Origin: an uncultured Collinsella sp.
Lineage (GTDB): Bacteria > Actinomycetota > Coriobacteriia > Coriobacteriales > Coriobacteriaceae
Assembly: GCA_902470915.1 (NCBI GenBank)
Contig: CABRIB010000086.1
Coordinates: 1 to 8,260 of the forward strand
Direction of reading: 5' to 3'
DNA length: 8,260 nucleotides
The notes under the pieces were generated by a model. That model was not told where the DNA came from. It did no database searches and worked only from the letters and a program-made list of their open reading frames with translations. Made by a program: the position numbers and the translations under genes. This document shows, in pieces, positions 1 through 6,592 of the stretch. Within the stretch, counting starts at the first letter, position 1; the number at the start of each line of letters is the position of its first letter.

Positions 1-47
1 GAGATAGGAGTCCGTCTCGTGGGCTCGGAGATGTGTATAAGAGACAG
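1..47 (+). other. Illumina Nextera i7 adapter remnant (not genomic)
   Basis: Positions 29-47 are the 19-bp Tn5 mosaic end AGATGTGTATAAGAGACAG. Positions 14-28 are the Nextera read-2 segment GTCTCGTGGGCTCGG. Positions 6-13 (AGGAGTCC) sit where the i7 index belongs and match, from memory, Nextera index N705. Positions 1-5 (GAGAT) fit the end of the P7 primer. Genomic sequence therefore starts at 48. Any ORF that begins in this stretch, such as a frame starting MGSEMCIRDS at 19, is an artefact. Confidence 0.98.
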
Positions 48-1164
48 CCAGCACGATGGCAACGGGATACAAGGCGTTGAGCATAGGCACCGAGAACATA
101 AGAATCACGTCGAGGCCCACGTTGGAGAGCACGCACGAAAACGCCGCGAACACAAAGGCGAGAACCGCAAAGGGGCGGCGCATGGCCTCCTCGGAGGCCT
201 CCGCTCCCCCTTCGACCACATACGTCTCGCAGAAGTAACGCGAGCAGCAGCTGATAAGGCCAATGCACACGTTCATGCAGGCTAGGAAGAAAATCGCAAA
301 GACGACAACCGTGCCAGCAAGACCAAAGTGCATGGAGGCCGAACGCGCAAGGATGGCGGCGCCGTTGGTAGCGTCGGGCATCACGGTGCCGAGCTGCATA
401 CCGGCAAGGCCCAAGCCGCAGTAGATGATGGCCATGAGCACGCCGGCGATCACACCGGAACGCGAGATCTCGAAGGCCACGCGCTTGTCATCGGTAACGC
501 CCAGCTCATGGATAGTCTCGGCGATAATGATGCCGAAGGCGAGCGACGCGAGCAGGTCCATGGTCTGATAGCCAGTCAGAAAGCCCTGCACGGCGGCGCC
601 TGCATCGTAGGGAGCCTGAGGCGCGGCAGCCGGTCCCAGCGGCGAGATCACGGCAGCACCCACGACGAGCACGATGAGCGCAATGAGCGCGGGGCCCGTA
701 ATGCGGCCGAGCACGCGTGTGATGACACCCGGGCGCAGCGTGAGCGCAAACGCGACGACGAAGAATCCGATGGCAAACACCAGACGTGCCGTGCCGAGCG
801 AAACACCCTCGGGTAGCAGCGGCACCAGCATTTCGAACGCCGTGGAGCTTGTGCGCGGAATGGCCAGGCACGGACCGATGGCCAGGTAGACCGCCGCAAC
901 AAAGAATTCGCCAAACTTGGGGTGCACGCGGCCGGCAAGCTCGCGCGCCGTTCCAGCAAGCGCCACGGCGATAAAGCCCATGACGGGCAGACCGATAGCG
1001 GCAATCAAAAAGCCAATCATGGCAAGCGGCGTGGCCGTGCCGGCCTGAAGTGCCAACAACGGCGGAATGATGAGATTACCGGCGCCAAAGAGCATCGAGA
1101 ACAGCGCAATGCCGACGGTAACGACATGGTCGGAGCGCAAACCGCGCGGAGCGGATGAGGCCAT
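48..1164 (-). CDS. brnQ: Branched-chain amino acid carrier BrnQ (LIVCS family), 3' end missing
   Basis: A cation-coupled uptake carrier for leucine, isoleucine and valine in the cytoplasmic membrane. The frame opens at ATG 1164 (MASSAPRGLR...) behind an AAAGGTG-type SD at about 1171-1177. It stays open for 372 codons until it runs into the adapter, so no stop is present. Several family signatures are visible: FGAGNLIIPP (residues 26-35), AIPRTSSTAFEM (101-112) and GYQTMDLLASLAFGIII (198-214). The protein is a succession of hydrophobic segments, as expected for a 12-helix transporter. BrnQ proteins are usually about 430-450 residues, so roughly 60-80 C-terminal residues are lost to the contig end rather than to mutation. 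It lies on the same strand as the selenium cluster but behind a terminator, so it is probably a separate unit. No functional link to selenium is evident. Confidence 0.93.
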
Positions 1165-1183
1165 AGACACACCTTTCGGGTCG

Positions 1184-1219
1184 AAACAAAAAAATGGGAC
1201 GGGCAAAAACACCCGTCCC
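1184..1219 (-). terminator. Intrinsic terminator of the selenium operon
   Basis: On the minus strand an 8-bp perfect stem GGGACGGG/CCCGTCCC (arms 1212-1219 and 1196-1203, 8-nt loop) is followed directly by a run of seven Ts (1188-1194). It lies 24 bases after the desulfurase stop codon. It also sits only about 7 bases before the SD of brnQ, so any brnQ transcript starting upstream must cross it. Confidence 0.88.
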
Positions 1220-1243
1220 GCAAGTATAAACGGTCTAGCAGCT

Positions 1244-2383
1244 TTAGCAGGCTAAATCGCGCAAAGCGTCAATCGCGGTGTCGACTTCCCCGACCGTGTT
1301 GAAATAGCCAAACGAGAAGCGAACGACACCTTGGCGCTCGGTCCCCAGCGCACGGTGCATGAGCGGAGCGCAATGGGCGCCGGGGCGCGTCGCAATCCCC
1401 CACCCTTGCATGAGCGCGTCCGAGATCTCGGCCGAATCGATATCACCCACGTTGAGTGAGACGATCGCCGAGCGCGTGGGTTGGTCAAACGCACCGTAGA
1501 GCGCAATGCCGGGGATTTCGCGAACGCCGTCGAGGAAGCGCTCTGCAAGCGAGCGCTCATGCGCCGCAATCGCCTCGACCCCGCCTTGTGCCTCGATAAA
1601 GTCGAGACCGGCGGAAAGGCCTGCGATACCGTGACCGTTGAGCGTGCCCGCCTCAAGGCGCGTGGGCCACTCAAGCGGCTGCAGCTCATCGAAGCTGTGA
1701 ACACCGGTGCCACCCATGGCCCACGGAGCCACGTCAATGCCTTCCGCCACGGCCAGGCCGCCGGTGCCTTGAGGTCCCATGAGCCCCTTGTGGCCGGTAA
1801 AGCACACCACGTCAAGCCCCATGGCATCCATGTCAATCTTCGCCGTACCGGCAGACTGCGAGGCGTCGACGATCACGAGCGCGCCGGCCGCATGGGCCAT
1901 GGCGGCAACGCGTGCGATGTCGACCGCGTTGCCGGTCACATTGGAGGCATGCGTCACCACCACAGCACGCGTGCCCTGCGTGACCAGCTGCTCGAGCTCG
2001 TCGTAGTCGAGCGCGCCATTCGCGTCGCAGCCCGCATGCTCAACGGTCACGCCCTGCTCTGCCGCCAAGCGGTTGAGCGGACGTAGCACGGAGTTGTGCT
2101 CGAGCACCGTCGTGACCACGCGGTCGCCGGGGCACACCACGCCATTGATGACGGTGTTGAGCGCCGCGGTGGAGTTGGGCGTAAAACAAACATGATCGGC
2201 CCGCGGGCAGCCCAGCAAGCGCGCAAGCTTGGCGCGGCAGCCGTGGATGGTACGCGCCGCATCGAGCGCACCCGACGTGGCACCGCGCCCAGCATTGCCG
2301 AGCGAGCACATCGCCTGCGTCACGGCATCGATGACCGTCTGCGGCTTGTGCATGGTCGTCGCCGCGTTATCCAGGTAGATCAT
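1244..2383 (-). CDS. Cysteine desulfurase-like PLP enzyme (EGID subfamily, aminotransferase class V)
   Basis: A predicted PLP-dependent cysteine desulfurase or selenocysteine lyase of 379 residues, of the NifS/SufS-related family defined by an EGID motif (TIGR01977). The start chosen is ATG 2383, giving MIYLDNAATT. It overlaps the DUF3343 stop as ATGA and has GGGAGG 8 bases upstream. A GTG at 2398 would add five residues but has no advantage. Visible residues are EHNSVLRP (H96), THASNVTG (144-151), VDASQSAG (D173, Q176), the PLP lysine in GHKGLMGPQG (K199), AEGID (213-217), and the catalytic cysteine in RPGAHCAPLMH (C338). Length and motif order are normal for the family. Translational coupling to the DUF3343 gene and the neighbouring yedF and selD suggest it strips Se (or S) from a cysteine-like donor for the selenophosphate pathway. 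The alternative is a general sulfur donor. The family is clear; selenium specificity is inferred from context. Confidence 0.93.
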   Translation of the reverse strand: MIYLDNAATTMHKPQTVIDAVTQAMCSLGNAGRGATSGALDAARTIHGCRAKLARLLGCPRADHVCFTPNSTAALNTVINGVVCPGDRVVTTVLEHNSVLRPLNRLAAEQGVTVEHAGCDANGALDYDELEQLVTQGTRAVVVTHASNVTGNAVDIARVAAMAHAAGALVIVDASQSAGTAKIDMDAMGLDVVCFTGHKGLMGPQGTGGLAVAEGIDVAPWAMGGTGVHSFDELQPLEWPTRLEAGTLNGHGIAGLSAGLDFIEAQGGVEAIAAHERSLAERFLDGVREIPGIALYGAFDQPTRSAIVSLNVGDIDSAEISDALMQGWGIATRPGAHCAPLMHRALGTERQGVVRFSFGYFNTVGEVDTAIDALRDLAC

Positions 2384-2631
2384 CGCACGACCTCCCACAT
2401 ATCAATCACGGTATAGCCCTCGGTGGGAACGCCCGCCGCGGCGAGTTCGCCGCGCAGCAGCTCCTCATCGGCAGGCAACGCCTTCCACGCCAGACCGCAG
2501 CCGGCAGCGACCTCCCCGGGCACGGGAATCGTTCGCCCGGGAAGGCCGCGCTCGATGCAAAGGGACTCGCAGCCCATGGCGGCCGCCGTGGTGGGAAACG
2601 TGATGACAAGCGCCGGGCGCTTCTCCCTCAT
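2380..2631 (-). CDS. DUF3343 putative Se/S carrier-like protein
   Basis: A small soluble protein of 83 residues of the DUF3343 family (Pfam PF11823, described as a putative Se/S carrier). Its exact biochemistry is unknown. The start chosen is ATG 2631 (MREKRPALVITFPTT), because GGAG sits 6 bases upstream. A TTG at 2646 is the only upstream alternative in frame. The family pattern is visible: a beta-strand VITFPTTAAAM, then C21 and C25 (GCESLC), PGRTIPVPGEVAAGCGLAWK (the conserved GCGLAWK block with C49), and an acidic C-terminus. It lies 19 bases after yedF and overlaps the desulfurase by 4 bases, so the three are very likely co-translated. The three cysteines and the position between YedF and a desulfurase fit a role in relaying persulfide or perselenide, but that is inference. 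Confidence 0.88.
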   Translation of the reverse strand: MREKRPALVITFPTTAAAMGCESLCIERGLPGRTIPVPGEVAAGCGLAWKALPADEELLRGELAAAGVPTEGYTVIDMWEVVR

Positions 2632-2650
2632 AGCAACTCCAACCAATACG

Positions 2651-3277
2651 CTACGGGCGCACGACGCGCACGGCCTGCTCCATCTTCTCCACGATCACGT
2701 ACATATTGGTGACCTCGCCTACTGCAAGCTGGTCCTTAATGCCATAGTGGTCGAGGCAGGTGCCACAGGTAAGGATCTCGACGCCCTGCTCGGCCAGACC
2801 CTTCAGGTCGTCGAGTACCGGAGAGCCCTCTACGGTGAGCTTGACGCCGCCGTTGTAGAACAGCATGGTCGCGGGCAGCTCCTCCTGCTGCGTCACGGCA
2901 AAGATGAAGGCCTTCATGAGCTTGTGGCCCAGCTCATCGTCGCCACGGCCCATGCAGTCGGTGTAGACGGAAATGACGAGCTTGCCCTTGCCGGCGCTGG
3001 CATCACAGAAGGCAGCGCCATCTTGCTCGAGATCGGCCACGGCAACGGTGCCAGAGGCCGCCACGGTCACGTGCCACTCGGCGTCAGAAACCTTCTCGAC
3101 CGAGGCCGTGCAGCCCTTCTCCTGTGCCATCTTGGAAATGTTCTTGACGGCGGTCTCGTTGTCGACCGAGGTCACCACGGCGCCCTCGCCATCAAGCTGT
3201 TTGAGTGCCTTAAGCGTCTTGACGACGGGCAGCGGGCAGGCATCGCCCATGGCATTGACTTCAATCTTGGTAGACAT
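2651..3277 (-). CDS. yedF: Selenium metabolism protein YedF (TusA domain plus DsrE-like domain)
   Basis: A 208-residue cytoplasmic protein of the YedF family (TIGR03527), a marker of selenium-metabolising bacteria. The start chosen is ATG 3277 (MSTKIEVNAMGDACPLP), preceded by AAAGGA at good spacing. An in-frame upstream start at 3325 adds 16 poorly conserved residues. Residues about 4-72 form a TusA/SirA domain with the conserved CPxP motif (C14-P-L-P17), the cysteine that carries persulfide in TusA. Residues about 98-205 form a DsrE/F-like domain with C108 (YTDCMGRG) and a C171-G-T-C174 pair (LTCGTCLDHYG). The two-domain build is standard for the family. It sits 60 bases after selD and 19 bases before the DUF3343 gene. 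The likely role is acceptor or carrier of selenium between desulfurase and SelD; the reaction is not established. Confidence 0.94.
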   Translation of the reverse strand: MSTKIEVNAMGDACPLPVVKTLKALKQLDGEGAVVTSVDNETAVKNISKMAQEKGCTASVEKVSDAEWHVTVAASGTVAVADLEQDGAAFCDASAGKGKLVISVYTDCMGRGDDELGHKLMKAFIFAVTQQEELPATMLFYNGGVKLTVEGSPVLDDLKGLAEQGVEILTCGTCLDHYGIKDQLAVGEVTNMYVIVEKMEQAVRVVRP

Positions 3278-3337
3278 AGCAAATTCCTTTCGAAAGGGGC
3301 CGCCCAGAACAGTAGGCGGTCGCATAAACAGTTTTCC

Positions 3338-4387
3338 TTAATGCACAACGCGGACGGCAGGGCCGCCCGGCTCTGCCTCGCACACGCGCCCAACAACGGC
3401 AGCGATGCGCCCCTCGGCATGTAAACGACGCGCAAGCTCATCCACATCGGCAGCAGGCGCCGCAATAAGCAAACCACCCGAGGTCTGCGGATCGTACAGC
3501 GCATCCAACATACCCGGTTCCAGGTCATCGTCGGCCGCCACGCGCGGGCCAAAGAAGTCCTGGTTGCGGTAGGAGCCCGCGGGGATAATGCCCAGACGCG
3601 CCATGTCGAGCACCTGATCAAAAAGCGGCACCGCCCCCGACGCAAGCTCAATCTGCACGCCCGAGCCCTCGGCCATCTCGCACGCATGCCCGATCAGGCC
3701 AAAGCCCGTAATGTCGGTGCAGCCGTGAAGCCCGAGTCCCTCGGCCAAACGGATCGGGGCTTCGTTGAGGGCGCGCATCGAGTCAAACATGGCTGCGGCC
3801 TCGTCCTGCTCGATAAGCTCGCCCTTAATGGCCGTGGTGATGATGCCCGAGCCGATCGCCTTGGTCAGCAGCAGAACATCGCCCACGTGCGCGCCGCTGT
3901 TGGCGAGCATACGGTCGAGTGGCACAAAACCGCTCACGGACAGGCCGTACTTGGGCTCGTCATCGTTGATGGTGTGGCCGCCCGCGATGGAGCAACCCGC
4001 CTCGACGCACTTGTCGGCGCCGCCCGCCAGAATCTGACCGGCAACCTCAACGCCCAGACAGCTCGGGATGCACAGCAAGTTCATGGCATGGCTCGGCCGC
4101 CCGCCCATGGCGTAGATATCCGACAGCGAGTTGGCTGCGGCGATCTGGCCGAACAGATAGGGATCGTCGACCATCGGCGGGAAGAAGTCGACGGACTGCA
4201 CGAGGCCCAGGTTTTTGCCAACACGAAAGACACTCGCATCGTCGGAGGTATCGAACCCCACGAGCAGGTTGTCGTTATGCACATTAGGTAAGTCGCCCAG
4301 GACCTGGGCGAGGGCTCCAGGAGCCAACTTAGCGGCTCAACCGCTCGCGGCCGTCATGGACGTGAGCCTAATCTGATCGTCAGCCAT
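3338..4387 (-). CDS. selD: Selenophosphate synthase SelD, selenoprotein with Sec at residue 17
   Basis: Makes selenophosphate from selenide and ATP (giving AMP and phosphate), the selenium donor for Sec-tRNA and other selenium end products. The full frame starts at ATG 4387 behind a perfect AGGAGGT and runs 349 residues if the UGA at codon 17 is read as Sec. The N-terminus is MADDQIRLTSMTAASG-U-AAK. Sec17 and Lys20 fall at the same positions as Cys17 and Lys20 of E. coli SelD, the two catalytic residues. Downstream are DTSDD (46-50), D68 in VDFFPP, NSLSDIYAMGG (86-96, D90), GGHTIND (136-142), TDITGFGLIGH (224-234), and DPQTSGGLL (299-307). The AIRS N- and C-terminal domains are complete. Without Sec decoding the apparent start is TTG 4327, which loses residue 17 and Lys20. 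Having Sec here implies selA, selB and selC elsewhere in the genome. It is 70 bases from the activase gene and 60 from yedF. Confidence 0.95.
4293..4311 (-). promoter_or_regulatory. Candidate bacterial SECIS hairpin in selD
   Basis: In the mRNA a perfect 8-bp stem TCGCCCAG-GTC-CTGGGCGA (arms 4304-4311 and 4293-4300, loop 4301-4303) lies in the coding region. Its 3-nt loop begins with G-U, and 33 nt separate the UGA from the loop, within the range described for SelB-binding bacterial SECIS elements. A second hairpin, GGCTC-CTG-GAGCC (4313-4325), lies between it and the UGA with its loop 16 nt after the UGA, so it is an alternative candidate. Assignment is by inspection only. Confidence 0.6.
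4337..4339 (-). other. In-frame UGA read as selenocysteine (selD codon 17)
   Basis: The minus-strand codon is TGA in the context GGT-TGA-GCC-GCT-AAG. It lies in frame between a strong SD/ATG and the conserved SelD body, exactly where other SelD proteins have Cys or Sec. The UGA sits in the loop of a small AGCGG-TTGAG-CCGCT hairpin. Recoding is well known for SelD; a true nonsense mutation is unlikely because the surrounding residues SG-U-AAK are conserved in both directions. Confidence 0.93.
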
Positions 4388-4391
4388 CGAT

Positions 4392-4398
4392 ACCTCCT
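4392..4398 (-). promoter_or_regulatory. Shine-Dalgarno of selD (decides the ATG 4387 start)
   Basis: The minus strand reads AGGAGGT, a full match to the anti-SD, four bases before ATG 4387. It supports initiation upstream of the UGA rather than at the TTG at 4327, which has no comparable site. The remaining 4399-4457 gap between the activase stop and selD shows only a TATACT at 4423-4428 without a matching -35 box. Confidence 0.85.
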
Positions 4399-4457
4399 CT
4401 CATCGGTCAATCATTTTCTCCCAGTATACGCATGAATGCGAGCCTGCGGCGGATGCA

Positions 4458-5222
4458 TTAATTGAGCGCCTGTGCGCGAATCGCCGCGCCAATCGCTCCG
4501 GCAAAGCGAGCCTGGGGCGAGGTGGTCACCGGCGACCCCAGCAGCTCGCCCAACCGCTCCACCACGAAGGCGTTCTCGCACAGGCCACCGGTCAGGTAGT
4601 ACGGGGCGCCCGCGGCCTGCCCGGCCATGGTCGCCACGCGCGAGACCACGCTGTCGATCACGCCACGTGCAATGTTCTCGCGCGGCTCACCGCGACCGAT
4701 CAGGCTGATGACCTCGCTTTCGGCAAACACCGTGCACATGCTGCTGATCTTGGTGGGCTCACCGGAACGCGCAAGGTCGGCCATCTGCTGTTGGGAAATA
4801 CCCAGACGGTCGGCCATGATCTCCAAAAAGCGCCCCGTACCGGCAGCGCACTTGTCGTTCATGGCGAACTTGGCCACGCGGCCACTTTTAAGCTGAATGA
4901 CCTTGGTGTCCTGGCCGCCCACGTCAATCACCGTGCCGTGATCGCCAAACAGGCGCACGGCACCGGTGCCGTGGCAGGTGATCTCGGTCACGACCTTGTG
5001 CGCATAGGGCACGGCGACACGGCCGTAGCCGGTCGCGATCACGCGCACGTCGTCGGCAGCCACGTCATAGTCGGCTGAAGCGAGCTCGCCGCGCAAGCGC
5101 TCGGCCGCATCGACCGACGAATACCCCGTCGGCATGACGCAGGTCCACGCAATGGCGCCGTCCGTCTCCACCACTGCAGCCTTCGCGGCCGTCGAGCCTA
5201 TGTCGATACCAATGCCAACCAC
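4458..5222 (-). CDS. Acyl-CoA dehydratase activase / double-cubane protein reductase (ASKHA ATPase)
   Basis: An ATP-dependent electron-injecting activator of 254 residues, of the HgdC/FldI/YjiL family (BcrAD_BadFG, TIGR00241). Family members are homodimers bridged by one [4Fe-4S] cluster, and they drive a low-potential electron onto their partner iron-sulfur protein at the cost of ATP. The start is GTG 5222 with AAGGAGG 5 bases upstream. Visible motifs are the phosphate-1 loop GIDIGSTAAK (5-14), IDVGGQDTK (99-107), and the two cluster-ligating cysteines C125 (NDKCAAGTGRF) and C163 (SSMCTVFAESEV). The adenosine motif is YLTGGLCEN (209-217). Length is typical. It lies 50 bases after the second dehydratase-like gene, so that protein and probably its paralogue are its electron acceptors. 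The real substrate of the complex cannot be read from this gene. Confidence 0.94.
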   Translation of the reverse strand: MVGIGIDIGSTAAKAAVVETDGAIAWTCVMPTGYSSVDAAERLRGELASADYDVAADDVRVIATGYGRVAVPYAHKVVTEITCHGTGAVRLFGDHGTVIDVGGQDTKVIQLKSGRVAKFAMNDKCAAGTGRFLEIMADRLGISQQQMADLARSGEPTKISSMCTVFAESEVISLIGRGEPRENIARGVIDSVVSRVATMAGQAAGAPYYLTGGLCENAFVVERLGELLGSPVTTSPQARFAGAIGAAIRAQALN

Positions 5223-5236
5223 GGCATCCTCCTTCT

Positions 5237-5267
5237 ATGCGGCAAAGCAACTATCCCTTTGCCGCAT
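5237..5267 (-). repeat. Perfect 11-bp intercistronic hairpin
   Basis: ATGCGGCAAAG and CTTTGCCGCAT form a perfect 11-bp inverted repeat with a 9-nt loop (5248-5256). It lies in the 50-base gap between the second dehydratase-like gene and the activase. On the transcript it ends two bases before the activase SD (AAGGAGG, 5228-5234). No T-run follows on either strand, so it is not a normal intrinsic terminator. A role in protecting the upstream mRNA 3' end or tuning activase expression is inferred. Confidence 0.8.
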
Positions 5268-5272
5268 TTGTC

Positions 5273-6436
5273 CTACAGGGTTTCGATGAAGGCGGCGATG
5301 CGGGTCTCGATCTGACCCATGTCGCCGTTGCTGTAGTCGGTCTCGATCTTCATATACGGAATACCCGCACCCTCGACAGCCTCCTGCATGCGCGCACTCT
5401 CCACGTTAAAGGTGTGGCACGCCTGGAGCACGCTCTCCACTACGCCATCGACGTGATACTTCTCGCACATGGCCAGCGTGTTCTGCATACGACCGTCGTT
5501 GGGCGTCATGACCGAGCAGTTAATGTCCAGGTAGCGATCGGCGATAGCGCGCAGAATATCGGGAGCCTCCGGGTCGATCATCATGGCCGCCGTGCGCTCG
5601 CCCGAGCAGTCGTCCATGCACACGACCACGCCGCCGTTGGACTCGATGGCGCGGCCGATTTTGTTGATCACGCCGCCCACCGGGCAGCCGGTGATCAGAA
5701 TGCGCTTGGCATCCGCCGCAACCGGGCGCTCGCCCGCGTCGTAGACCTCGCGCAGCTTGACAACCTTTTGCTCCAGCTGCTGCGTATAGGCCTCGATATC
5801 AAAGCTGAACGTACCGGCAAACATGGTGCTCATCAGGTCGACGCCGCTCATGGCCGCCGGCTGATTGGCCTGCAGCGCAAACATGTCGAGCTGGGCCGCA
5901 CGCAAGCGGTTGCGGCGGCGCACAGCGGCGCGCAGGTCATCGTCGGTAATCGTGATGCCGTAGAAGACCTCGAGCTCCTCCTTGAGCAGGCGGCACTCCT
6001 CGTACCAGCCCTCGCGCTCGTAGGCGCGGTCGCGACCCTGAGGAAGATGCAGAATGTGCGTGCGCTTGAGCTCGTTGAGCAGCTCGTACATCTTCTTCTT
6101 GCCGTCGCAGGTGGTCTCGCCGATGATCATGTCGCTAAAGTACGTAAACGGGCACTTTTGCGAATAGGCAAAACCGTACGTCGACTTGATGAGCGGACAC
6201 AAATTTGCCGGCAGCACCTTCTCGGCCTCGGGAATCACCTCGTCGGACGTACCGCACAGAGCCACGCTCGAGGCGCCCGCGGCATCGATAATCTCGAGCG
6301 GCGTATAGCTGCACAAAAAGCCGACCAGGCGATTACCCGCCTGCTTATAATCCTTGACGCGAATAAACGCCGCCTTGCGCTGCTCGTTGAACTCCTCAAA
6401 CGTGCGCGGCAACGGCTGCTCAATATTTTCCGACAT
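5273..6436 (-). CDS. Double-cubane-cluster / 2-hydroxyacyl-CoA dehydratase-type protein (YjiM-like), paralogue B
   Basis: A 387-residue protein of the HGD-D family (PF06050). It closely resembles, from memory, E. coli YjiM and the double-cubane proteins (DCCP) that reduce small molecules with an ATP-driven activator. The start chosen is ATG 6436 (MSENIEQPLPRTFEEF), with AAGGAG 6 bases upstream; the frame open to 6535 runs back into the palindrome and is not coding. Conserved cysteine blocks are C80 (NLCPLIKS), C95 (KCPF), C110 (TTCDGKKK), C251 (ITGCPVGG), C273 and C277 (CMDDCSGE), C307 (INCSVMTPND) and C340 (QACHTFNVES). The C-terminus ends in the usual ETDYS...GQIETRIAAFIE block. True acyl-CoA dehydratases belong to the same fold, so dehydratase function is the alternative. 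The neighbouring activase supports either. The cluster type is inferred from resemblance. Confidence 0.9.
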   Translation of the reverse strand: MSENIEQPLPRTFEEFNEQRKAAFIRVKDYKQAGNRLVGFLCSYTPLEIIDAAGASSVALCGTSDEVIPEAEKVLPANLCPLIKSTYGFAYSQKCPFTYFSDMIIGETTCDGKKKMYELLNELKRTHILHLPQGRDRAYEREGWYEECRLLKEELEVFYGITITDDDLRAAVRRRNRLRAAQLDMFALQANQPAAMSGVDLMSTMFAGTFSFDIEAYTQQLEQKVVKLREVYDAGERPVAADAKRILITGCPVGGVINKIGRAIESNGGVVVCMDDCSGERTAAMMIDPEAPDILRAIADRYLDINCSVMTPNDGRMQNTLAMCEKYHVDGVVESVLQACHTFNVESARMQEAVEGAGIPYMKIETDYSNGDMGQIETRIAAFIETL

Positions 6437-6473
6437 ATAACTCCTTAACAAACCTTTTAACCAACCAAGGAGA

Positions 6474-6575
6474 CGGCTTTCCCAGGTGCCCGAGGTTGCC
6501 GTGAAAGAGGAGTCGCCGCGTACTTTGGTACGCAAGCGACGGTTTGAACGGCAAGATCGGGTGCCTGGGAAGCCG
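6474..6575. repeat. 102-nt near-palindromic element between the two paralogues
   Basis: The outer arms 6474-6502 and 6548-6575 pair over about 26 positions, with one bulge (6480), two G-T pairs (6487-6488) and one 2x2 mismatch. Inside them GTCGC (6512-6516) pairs with GCGAC (6536-6540), and GCGTAC (6518-6523) pairs with GTACGC (6528-6533) around a TTTG loop. It fills most of the 156-base gap between the two dehydratase-like genes. There is no adjacent T-run, so it does not look like a terminator, and no clear target-site duplication or ORF is seen. It could be a dispersed palindromic repeat or MITE-like insertion, or an mRNA processing/stability element. Confidence 0.85.
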
Positions 6576-6592
6576 CCGGGACGGATATAGCC

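Noticed and set aside
19..285. Plus-strand open frame starting MGSEMCIRDS
   Set aside because: Its first residues are translated Nextera adapter and the rest is antisense to brnQ.
2423..3424. Plus-strand open frame of 333 codons
   Set aside because: Runs antisense across DUF3343, yedF and the end of selD, three genes supported by conserved motifs.
4337..4339. selD as a pseudogene broken by a nonsense codon
   Set aside because: The TGA falls exactly on the catalytic Cys/Sec position, flanking residues and Lys20 are intact, and a strong SD and candidate SECIS are present.
4423..4451. Internal promoter before selD (TATACT at 4423-4428)
   Set aside because: At 17-base spacing the -35 position reads CGCCGC, which has no resemblance to the consensus; a single -10-like hexamer is not enough.
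5237..5267. Hairpin as an intrinsic terminator after paralogue B
   Set aside because: No T-run follows on the minus strand; the sequence after the stem is the activase SD.
5237..6448. Plus-strand open frame of 403 codons
   Set aside because: Antisense shadow of paralogue B, with no recognisable domain and no matching ribosome site.
6437..6535. N-terminal extension of paralogue B to 6535
   Set aside because: The extra 33 codons lie in the palindromic element and carry no family similarity, while ATG 6436 has AAGGAG at the right distance.
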